From: a virus
Reading direction: 5' to 3' (one strand)
DNA: 20,180 nt
Virus record (IMG/VR): IMGVR_UViG_3300042881_000237
Coordinates: 1-20,180 of that record
Notes under the pieces: model-generated
Told to the model about the DNA's origin: nothing
The model's database searches: none
What the model saw: only the letters and a program-made list of their open reading frames with translations
Shown: one piece after another, positions 1 through 6,121 of the stretch
Layout: the number at the start of each line of letters is the position of its first letter
How positions within the stretch are numbered: the first letter of the stretch is position 1
Translations under genes and position numbers: made by a program

Positions 1-100
1 TTGCTTGAACAAAAGCAACAACTTCATCAGGAGATGCGCCGGGAGGGCCCTCTACACTATAAATACGACCATCGGGTCCTTCTACTTTGTATATGGGCAT
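1..100 (-). CDS. Partial CDS: N-terminus of a phage protein with a short EGPDG/EGPPGAS domain
   Basis: An ATG at 98-100 opens a frame that stays open to the window edge, giving 33 residues that begin MPIYKVEGPDGRIYSVEGPP and continue GASPDEVVAFVQA. The pattern (two short strands carrying 'EGPxG', then a helix beginning 'GASPDEV') resembles a small N-terminal module that I recall from several phage virion proteins, including ejection-type proteins; that family link is from memory. A weak AGGA lies about 11 bases upstream. It follows the transglycosylase gene by 28 bases in the same direction, so it is probably another structural or ejection component. The rest of the protein lies outside the window and its function cannot be assigned. 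Confidence 0.75.
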   Translation of the reverse strand, partial: MPIYKVEGPDGRIYSVEGPPGASPDEVVAFVQA

Positions 101-128
101 TGCAGCGCATCCTAATTGTTACGGGGTG

Positions 129-2111
129 TCAACTAACCCCTAAAAACTTAAAGCCTCCGCCACCCGCAGGTGCGGCCTGTTTAGCCATTATAGGTTTAAC
201 TCCAGCACTTGCATAGATTTGTTCACGAATTCTTTGTTCTTCGCGCATGCGAGCCGTTGGGTCTTGCAAGGCCAACATCTTGTTGTTCTTGTCCCAGTTG
301 GCCATGTAGTCGTTGACTTCTTTTTCAGCTTCAAAAGATATGTTCTTTTCCTTGGCACCGCGCTCAAGTGCGTCTGCGTACGCAGACTGATACCTAGTTT
401 GAGCTTCTCTGTAGGCTTTTTCTGTTGCTGATTTTTCGCGTTCTTTCTTGTCAGCCAATGCGCCAAGTCCAGACTCGCCAGCCGCAACCAAGAAGTTTGG
501 ATTCTTATTGGCCATCAACCGCAAGCCAAGGGACAAGTAGTCCTCGTCTGAAAGACTGAAACCTTTCTTCTCTGGCACAACTGCTTTAGCTGCTTCAACA
601 ACTTTTTCCTGCACAGGTTCCGGTATGCCACCAAACTCGTCAGGGCTAACTGGCTCCATTTTGTTGGGGTTATAACCAAGTCCAGAAACCGCAGAAGCTG
701 CGTCAGCAGAAGTGTCAGCAGGGAACGTTTCATTGGCAAGGGCGCTTACACGTCCAGCAGCCTGAGCTTTTTGACCGGTTTGAGCTAAGCGTTGCGCTGT
801 TGCAACATCCACAGCTTCCCGCGCTTGAGATGCCTGTGCAATCTGAGCGGCTTTACTTGGGCCTTCTGCGGCACGGCGGGCTTCAATCATTTTGCGCAGA
901 TACTCTTGCTCTTCCAATGTAGCGCCAGCAGCCTGTGCGTCTCGGGTAACTTGCTGCGCCGCTTCAAGCGCCTTGATACCACTCTGTTCATTTTTTGCAG
1001 CCGCGAGTTCCGCCGCAGACATACGTCCTTTAGGCCCTTGCAAAAGACCAATTTTGTCGCCAAGCTTTTCGCCCAAAGCAACAATGCCAGAAGACCCAGA
1101 TTTAACTGAGCCGACAACAGGTGCCAATGGTGTAGGGGCGTTTAACGTAGTGCCAATTTGGCGCTGGGCTTCAAGAGGAATGCCCAACTTGTCAGCCATC
1201 CGACCAAAGAAAGAGTTGGTTTGATCGTAGTTAGAAACAGGCGCTTGATAAGTTTGTCCCGGAATTTGAGAAGCCGCGCTAGTGTCGGCAGGGGCTGCGG
1301 CTTGCTGTTTTTGTGGCGTACCCGCTTGAGCAGCACCAATAGGCAACATAGCAGTCATGCGCTGGGCAATGCTCTTGCCGTACTCAACAGTGTCTGGTGC
1401 GTTTGGATTCTTTGGATCACTTACAGCCACGCCTTTGGCCGCTTTTTGCATACCGCCGGGACCGCCGTAGTAGTAAGCGCCAGCCAACACAGGGTCGCCA
1501 CCAGCCGCGTCGTAGCCTTTTTTACCGTAGCGAATACCAGCACGCATGTTGTCCAGCGGCTTGTTAATGTCCATGTCTTTATCCGCCACTTGCTTAAACG
1601 TGCCGGGAAGAATTTGCATGGCGCCACGGGCGTCTCGGTTAGACGTTTTTGCAGTAGTTTTACCGCTGGATTCTTGGGCGTGAAGCGCCTTCAAGAACGC
1701 ACGTTCTTTTGGATCGGTGATGCCTTCCATATCCAAAGCTTTTTCAAACAACTCTGCGCCTGACATTTTGGTGGGGCCGCCCTTAGACATGCGGATCACA
1801 GGCTCGCTGCGTTGAGCAAAGTCAAAGTCACTGTCGTCGTAACCAGCAATACCGCCATCAGCCATACCTTGGATGTTGGGCGCTGGTAGTTGTGCAATCC
1901 CCATCTGATCTACAGCCGCATCGGCCACTTTGGGCATCTGAGCCATTTGGGATTGCGCGGCTTGACGCGTGCGTTTACGGCGGCCATCTTCAGAGATGAT
2001 TAGCGGCAACACATACGGGTCGGCCTTGTGCATCATGGCCATTTGTTTCAGGGCCTGATCGGGCAGTTTTTCTAAACGCGAAAGGATGTTTTCTGAGTTT
2101 GGGAGTGCCAT
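129..2111 (-). CDS. Virion-associated lytic transglycosylase (SLT domain)
   Basis: This 660-aa protein carries a soluble lytic transglycosylase domain at roughly residues 115-250. The likely catalytic Glu is E147 in 'HAQESSG', followed by the family motif 'GAMQILPGTF' (163-172) and 'GAYYYGGPGG' (211-220). Such domains cleave the peptidoglycan glycan strand, and in virion proteins they open the wall for genome entry. Before it, residues 82-112 include 'GMADGGIAGY' and 'MSKGGP', Gly-Gly motifs also seen in the 747-aa neighbour. After residue 260 the protein is Ala/Gln/Glu-rich, with long predicted helices (380-450 and 560-640) and a short Gly-rich end. The length suits an ejection or internal virion protein rather than an endolysin, and the lysis cassette has its own endolysin. 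The start is 5 bases after the upstream stop, with only a weak GAAG ribosome site. The enzyme domain is secure; the virion location is inferred from context. Confidence 0.9.
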   Translation of the reverse strand: MALPNSENILSRLEKLPDQALKQMAMMHKADPYVLPLIISEDGRRKRTRQAAQSQMAQMPKVADAAVDQMGIAQLPAPNIQGMADGGIAGYDDSDFDFAQRSEPVIRMSKGGPTKMSGAELFEKALDMEGITDPKERAFLKALHAQESSGKTTAKTSNRDARGAMQILPGTFKQVADKDMDINKPLDNMRAGIRYGKKGYDAAGGDPVLAGAYYYGGPGGMQKAAKGVAVSDPKNPNAPDTVEYGKSIAQRMTAMLPIGAAQAGTPQKQQAAAPADTSAASQIPGQTYQAPVSNYDQTNSFFGRMADKLGIPLEAQRQIGTTLNAPTPLAPVVGSVKSGSSGIVALGEKLGDKIGLLQGPKGRMSAAELAAAKNEQSGIKALEAAQQVTRDAQAAGATLEEQEYLRKMIEARRAAEGPSKAAQIAQASQAREAVDVATAQRLAQTGQKAQAAGRVSALANETFPADTSADAASAVSGLGYNPNKMEPVSPDEFGGIPEPVQEKVVEAAKAVVPEKKGFSLSDEDYLSLGLRLMANKNPNFLVAAGESGLGALADKKEREKSATEKAYREAQTRYQSAYADALERGAKEKNISFEAEKEVNDYMANWDKNNKMLALQDPTARMREEQRIREQIYASAGVKPIMAKQAAPAGGGGFKFLGVS

Positions 2112-2116
2112 GTTCT

Positions 2117-3157
2117 TCAGCCCATGTTATAGATTGCAAGATCAGCCAAGCCTGCGGGTTTATCCCTATACGCAACATCCTCAACAGCGCCGCCCTTCTT
2201 GAACACGCCCAAGCCTTTAGCGGCAAGGCCAACACCTGCTATTTGCGAAATCGGACTTGCAGGAGGTGCGTACAGGGTACTGCCCATCTGAGACAGAGGT
2301 GCGCCGCGAATAATATCTGACATGAAGCCCATTTGCTTGTAGGGCTGGTTTTGAGCGTTGAGCCACTCTTGGTATTGGTTGCCAAGAATAGTATTCATCT
2401 GTTGCTGTTGCTGGCCACCGTATTGGTTCTGCAACTTGTTAATATCCATGCCTTGAGTGAACTGGTTTTGGCCAATTGTGTTCAAGGTGTTAGCGCCTGT
2501 AAGAGCTGTTTGCAAACCTTGCAGGCCAAGACCTGCGCCATACTGGCGTGACTGCTCGTTTAACTGCGCCGCTTGCTGGCGTTGCTGTTGCTCTGTATTA
2601 AACTGGTTTAGTGCTTGGCCGTAAGCGTTCTGCATGCCAGTAGCAAAGATGTCGCCCTTTTGACGAGCCAAATTACCAGCGGCCTGACCCCGCATAAGAT
2701 AGTCACCACTACCGCCAAACGCACCCGCACGAGCCGCTTGAGCTTGCTGAGACTGTCCTGCAATAGCCGCTTGACGCGCAGCATCTTGTTGCTGGCGCTG
2801 AATGACTTGCTGAACATAGGGCGACATGTATTGAGACAGCGTATCACCGCCAGTCACGCTACCTGATTGGTAATTGCTAGGGCCGTACTGTGTGTTGAGT
2901 GCTTGTTGCCCAGCCAAACCCGCCAAACCTGAAGCGCCTGCCAGTTGATATGAAGGCTGCATTTGCTGAGCGCCTTCAAAGGATTGCTTTTGAAGTGGGG
3001 AGAACTGCGCAACACGCTCTTTTGTATACGCCTCATAGGGGATATTGGGGTTAGAAAACGCTTGCGCTTGGCCCAGCAGAGTTGTTGCATACGGCGCAAC
3101 CTCAGGCGCAAAACCTACTTGATTCTGCGTTGTTTGTTGTATGGTTTGGCTAGTCAT
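2117..3157 (-). CDS. Gln/Ala-rich virion protein, probable ejection or internal protein
   Basis: This 346-aa protein is very rich in Gln, Ala and Gly, with long amphipathic or coiled-coil helices (about residues 105-215, many 'QQQ' and 'AQAA' runs) and no enzymatic motif. The C-terminal 60 residues turn hydrophobic ('ISQIAGVGLAAKGLGVF') and then contain 'FKKGGAVEDVAYRDKPAG', a Gly-Gly motif resembling those in both flanking genes. Size, composition and position between the transglycosylase and the 747-aa protein suggest a component of the DNA-ejection apparatus, comparable in character to internal virion proteins of podoviruses. I cannot name a family from sequence alone. The ATG has a strong AAGGAG site that overlaps the stop codon of the upstream gene, so the two are translationally linked. 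Confidence 0.85.
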   Translation of the reverse strand: MTSQTIQQTTQNQVGFAPEVAPYATTLLGQAQAFSNPNIPYEAYTKERVAQFSPLQKQSFEGAQQMQPSYQLAGASGLAGLAGQQALNTQYGPSNYQSGSVTGGDTLSQYMSPYVQQVIQRQQQDAARQAAIAGQSQQAQAARAGAFGGSGDYLMRGQAAGNLARQKGDIFATGMQNAYGQALNQFNTEQQQRQQAAQLNEQSRQYGAGLGLQGLQTALTGANTLNTIGQNQFTQGMDINKLQNQYGGQQQQQMNTILGNQYQEWLNAQNQPYKQMGFMSDIIRGAPLSQMGSTLYAPPASPISQIAGVGLAAKGLGVFKKGGAVEDVAYRDKPAGLADLAIYNMG

Positions 3158-3164
3158 TTACTGA

Positions 3165-3170
3165 CTCCTT
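3165..3170 (-). promoter_or_regulatory. Shine-Dalgarno AAGGAG overlapping the upstream stop codon
   Basis: On the minus strand the bases read TAAGGAG, where TAA is the stop of the 747-aa gene (3169-3171) and AAGGAG is the ribosome site for the ATG at 3155-3157, seven bases downstream. This fixes the start of the 346-aa protein and suggests re-initiation by ribosomes finishing the upstream gene. Confidence 0.8.
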
Positions 3171-5412
3171 ATGCGGGAAGATGTTTCTCAGAGCGGGAGT
3201 TGGCGGCTACTTTGCCCTTACCAACAGTCTTGCCCCGAGCTTTTTGAATGCGATCCATCATGGCGTACAGCTTACGTGCGCCAGCTTCTGTAGAGCCGTT
3301 ACCCAGCTCAGACACAATACGTGCGGGTACTACGAACTCACCATCGGCAAGACGTGCGGGGTGCTTCTTACGGCCAATCGTAGCAGGGATGCTGTCAGAC
3401 ACGCCGTCTCCGGGACCCTTGAGCAAACGGCCACCATCAGAGTAACCGCCCAGTGCACCAAGACCACCAAGGGCGTAGCGGGGCATCATGCCGCCGTTGG
3501 CGTAGCCCATCAAACCACCGTTGGCCTTACCGGCAGACTCAAAAGCGTCTTCGTCAAGATCATTACCATCATCAAACCACCAGTCGCCACCGCCGTCACC
3601 GGTATCGTCCACAGGGCCATAGTCATATACGGAATTCGGCGCAGGCGCAGGCGCAGGCGCAGGCTCAGGAACATAGGGCTGATCGTATGGATCGCCTTGA
3701 GGAGGCGTATAGGGCTGATCGTATGGATCGCCTTGATATGGTACAGGCTCTGGCACACCTGTGTTCCCATAACCGGGCTCGAAGAAGTTTGGATCAACTG
3801 GCTCTGGGTCAGGAATATAGGGCGGTGGCTCAACAGGCAGTGGCTCAACAGGCTGATCATACGGATCCCCTTGAGGAGGTACATAAGGCTGATCATACGG
3901 ATCCCCTTGAGGAGGTACATAAGGCTGATCATACGGATCCCCTTGAGGAGGTACATAGGGCTGATCGTACGGATCCCCTTGAGGAGGTACATAGGGCTGA
4001 TCGTACGGATCCCCTTGAGGCGGCGTTACAGGCGTAGGGGTAAGATCTACAACAGGTATGTTGGGGTTAGCTGGCTCGGGCACAAAGCCTGAATACGTAG
4101 TTGAGGACCCAGTATCGGACCCGGCGTTACCTACGCTCGCACCCCCGCCACCACCTCCGCCACCACCAGTACCACCCCCGCCACCACCGCCTGTAACTGG
4201 CTGCGTCTTCATAGGATCAGTAGTCGTAGCAGGTGTTGTGGTTGTAGCTGGAGCGTTTGTGTTTGAAACAACGGGTCTGGGCGCAATTGCTTGAATTCCC
4301 GCGGGGGCAGCGCTTGCAGTATTACCCATCAAATAGTCGTACGCATCCTTAGACTGGCCAGACAGGGTGTTAAATCTGGCATACGGATCGTTTGTATTTT
4401 GAGCTGGGGCCTGTGCTTGTGCTTGTGCCTGTGCTTGTGCCTGTGCCTGTGCTTGTGCTTGTGCTTGTGCTTGTTGTGCCTGCGCGTATAAAGCGGGGTC
4501 TGCTCTTTGTTCTAATTGTTTTAAAAGACCGCCAGCAAAATACCCAGCTACCCCGCCGTCAGCCAACGCTACGATACCGCCGCTGGCCATGCCGGGTGGG
4601 AGCTGCTGTCCTAGACCTGCTGGGGGTGCGGATGGTGCGGGGGGTGCGGTCTCCCCTTTACGAATAAAGTCAGGGAACTGACGAGCGCCCCACTCACTGG
4701 CCAGCACGGGGTCCATTGCCCTGACTGTACGGGTATTAGCGTCATACTGGAATGGGCGAATGTAGCCGGGGGTGGCAGCAGGCATTTTGGTCGTTGTTGG
4801 GACCATGGCGTCAGCAATAAACGGAGACGCGGCGGCAAGACCCGCCTTCCAATTGTCTTTGGCAAACTGTCCAAGCGCGGAGGGGCTATCAGTAACAGCT
4901 TTAAATCCAGCTCCGATTTTGTCTAGGTTTGATGTAGCCGCAGCGTTGGCGGCGGGGGCAGTGGCGGCATTTTGAAAACCTAAAGCCTGTGCTTGAGCAT
5001 CTGTCAAAGAGGTTGCCAAATTAGCGCCAGCACCAGCACCAACCTTAGCACCCGCACCCATAAAAGCTTCGCCTAAACCTGCACCACCATAAGCGCCAAG
5101 ACCTGCCATCAAGCCTTTAGACAAACTTCCAGAAGCCAAAGCAGTAACGCCGCCGACTGCTAATCCAGCGCCTGCGGCGCTCATCAAACCAAAACCAGCA
5201 GGGCCTAGTGCAAAGCCTGCAATCATGGGCAAAAGCTTCTTCAAGAAGCCAGCTTCAGGCAAACCTGTGTCAGGGTTGATAGTCAGTGAACCGCCATTTT
5301 TCATGGCCAATGCCTGCAGACTCGCCACTTCTTCGGGAGTCATGTGAACAAGCATGGAATCAGAGCCACGCCCTTTTGTGGCCATGTGGTTGGCTAATAC
5401 GTGAAGGCTCAT
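3169..5412 (-). CDS. Large low-complexity virion protein with tandem PPQGDPYDQPYV repeats
   Basis: This 747-aa protein has a mosaic layout. Residues 20-60 hold a conserved-looking start ('HMTPEEVASLQALAMKNGG', then 'INPDTGLPEAGF'). Residues 60-130 are Gly/Ala-rich and hydrophobic, a possible membrane-inserting part. 'ALADGGVAGYFAGG' follows at 282-295, Gln-Ala alternation at 310-336, two Gly runs near 408-424, five tandem 'PPQGDPYDQPYV' units (464-521) and two more (560-581), Ala-Pro alternation (584-592), an acidic patch (600-625) and several Gly-Gly motifs (630-661). The end carries 'GPGDGVSDSIPA' (666-677) and 'LADGEFVVPARIVSELGNGS' (688-707), a motif pair I recognise from the C-termini of phage tape-measure and ejection proteins. 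The role is therefore probably an internal, ejection or tape-measure-like protein; the exact function is unknown. A GAGAGG site five bases before the ATG supports this start over later Met codons at residues 10, 20 and 24. Confidence 0.88.
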   Translation of the reverse strand: MSLHVLANHMATKGRGSDSMLVHMTPEEVASLQALAMKNGGSLTINPDTGLPEAGFLKKLLPMIAGFALGPAGFGLMSAAGAGLAVGGVTALASGSLSKGLMAGLGAYGGAGLGEAFMGAGAKVGAGAGANLATSLTDAQAQALGFQNAATAPAANAAATSNLDKIGAGFKAVTDSPSALGQFAKDNWKAGLAAASPFIADAMVPTTTKMPAATPGYIRPFQYDANTRTVRAMDPVLASEWGARQFPDFIRKGETAPPAPSAPPAGLGQQLPPGMASGGIVALADGGVAGYFAGGLLKQLEQRADPALYAQAQQAQAQAQAQAQAQAQAQAQAQAPAQNTNDPYARFNTLSGQSKDAYDYLMGNTASAAPAGIQAIAPRPVVSNTNAPATTTTPATTTDPMKTQPVTGGGGGGGTGGGGGGGGGASVGNAGSDTGSSTTYSGFVPEPANPNIPVVDLTPTPVTPPQGDPYDQPYVPPQGDPYDQPYVPPQGDPYDQPYVPPQGDPYDQPYVPPQGDPYDQPVEPLPVEPPPYIPDPEPVDPNFFEPGYGNTGVPEPVPYQGDPYDQPYTPPQGDPYDQPYVPEPAPAPAPAPNSVYDYGPVDDTGDGGGDWWFDDGNDLDEDAFESAGKANGGLMGYANGGMMPRYALGGLGALGGYSDGGRLLKGPGDGVSDSIPATIGRKKHPARLADGEFVVPARIVSELGNGSTEAGARKLYAMMDRIQKARGKTVGKGKVAANSRSEKHLPA
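3677..3742 (-). repeat. Two in-frame 36-bp repeat units (QGDPYDQPY), diverged cluster
   Basis: Two copies (3677-3712 and a partial one from 3713) of the same 36-base unit as the main array, but with 'tatggatcgcc' where that array has 'tacggatcccc'. They encode residues 560-581 of the 747-aa protein and are separated from the main array by about 110 bases of non-repeated, Pro/Glu-rich coding sequence. Confidence 0.85.
3851..4020 (-). repeat. In-frame tandem array of 36-bp units (about five copies)
   Basis: Units start at 3851, 3887, 3923, 3959 and 3995; the last diverges after about 26 bases. Each encodes the 12-residue unit PPQGDPYDQPYV of the 747-aa virion protein. Copies 1-3 carry 'gatcatacgg' and copies 4-5 'gatcgtacgg', so the array looks like stepwise duplication of neighbours. 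As 36 is a multiple of three, gain or loss of a unit keeps the frame. Confidence 0.95.
4141..4191 (-). repeat. Poly-glycine coding run (GGN repeats)
   Basis: A C-rich stretch on the plus strand that reads as runs of GGN codons on the minus strand, giving a flexible Gly linker broken by one Thr at about residues 408-424 of the 747-aa protein. It lies between the Gln-Ala segment and the tandem Pro-rich repeats. Confidence 0.85.
4411..4490 (-). repeat. Hexanucleotide repeat encoding alternating Gln-Ala
   Basis: About thirteen 6-base units (plus-strand TGTGCT or TGTGCC) encode a (Gln-Ala)n stretch at residues 310-336 of the 747-aa protein. The third-position C/T variation between units is irregular, which fits slippage. 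The number of units is likely to vary between related phages. Confidence 0.9.
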
Positions 5413-5446
5413 GTTTGCCTCTCAAAATGGGGGTTAATCAAGTTTA

Positions 5447-6121
5447 TCATGTTGGTAGCGCTGACACAAATGTTATAGCGCCTATTGCAGACGGAATTGA
5501 TGGGCGCGTATAAGGGCTTGTTGAAGATGGCGCAGCCTCAAGGTACACCCCCGTAGCGCCTCCACTAGTCGCAGCTTGGTCCGTTGCCCACCATAATTCA
5601 ATTCTGTCGTTTGCATTCACCGGAAAAACAATACTAGAAAACGCCAGCAGTTCATAAGGCACTCCCGCACTCTTACGGGCAGGCAACGTAAACTTGACGC
5701 CAGACAAAGGCACATCAACCCCGTTTACCCTTAACCACACGGTTGCAAAATGAATGTCGTTAGCGTTGTTGGCAAACTGCAGGCCGTACTCAATTTTGTA
5801 CACGCCAGCAAATGAATTAGAAGCGTACCCAGTGGAATCAAGCGTGAAACCTTCAACAGTCTCTAGCGTGCTCCAGCCAATCTTTGTGGGGACGTTGCTC
5901 CCCGTAGCATATTGATCCTGATTACTAGACGCGGAGATATGCGGAAAACTGATGTACTTACCGCCCGCATTGCCAAGCAACTCACTAAGAGAATTTCTAA
6001 GTTGGTTGAAGTACAAACGCAAGATGTTGGTAAACTGATCCTGATACCTACGCTCGTACTGCTCCGTCCCCAATGGTAGATTGGGTACAGCAGGGTTGAT
6101 AATACGTTTACTAGAAGCCAT
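5447..6121 (-). CDS. Structural protein of unknown family (beta-rich, 224 aa)
   Basis: A 224-aa protein with a helical N-terminal part ('QYERRYQDQFTNILRLYFNQ' at 21-40) followed by a beta-rich body: alternating hydrophobic strands such as 'YKIEYGLQFANNANDIHFAT' and 'VWLRVNGVDVPLSGVKFTLP', then 'FPVNANDRIELWWATDQ'. The body resembles jelly-roll (TNF/C1q-like) domains, where a 'D.I.L.W' strand near the end is common; this is a fold impression, not a family match. Its ATG overlaps the stop of the 692-aa tail gene (ATGA), so the two are coupled and probably belong to the same structure. A short tail spike, head-decoration or neck-associated fibre is possible. I do not recognise a named family. 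Confidence 0.85.
   Translation of the reverse strand: MASSKRIINPAVPNLPLGTEQYERRYQDQFTNILRLYFNQLRNSLSELLGNAGGKYISFPHISASSNQDQYATGSNVPTKIGWSTLETVEGFTLDSTGYASNSFAGVYKIEYGLQFANNANDIHFATVWLRVNGVDVPLSGVKFTLPARKSAGVPYELLAFSSIVFPVNANDRIELWWATDQAATSGGATGVYLEAAPSSTSPYTRPSIPSAIGAITFVSALPT

Noticed and set aside
1-216. Plus-strand frame at the window start
   Set aside because: Opposite both the partial EGPDG gene and the end of the transglycosylase gene; every other gene runs on the minus strand.
1158-1763. 201-codon plus-strand open frame
   Set aside because: Lies entirely opposite the transglycosylase gene, which has clear catalytic motifs in the same interval; no recognisable domain in the antisense product.
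3851-4024. Possible CRISPR array
   Set aside because: The 36-base units abut directly with no spacers and are in frame within a coding sequence; no cas gene is nearby.
3181-4092. Long plus-strand open frame with Arg/Ile-rich repeats
   Set aside because: Antisense to the 747-aa virion protein; its repeats are just the reverse reading of the 36-bp array and its composition is not protein-like.
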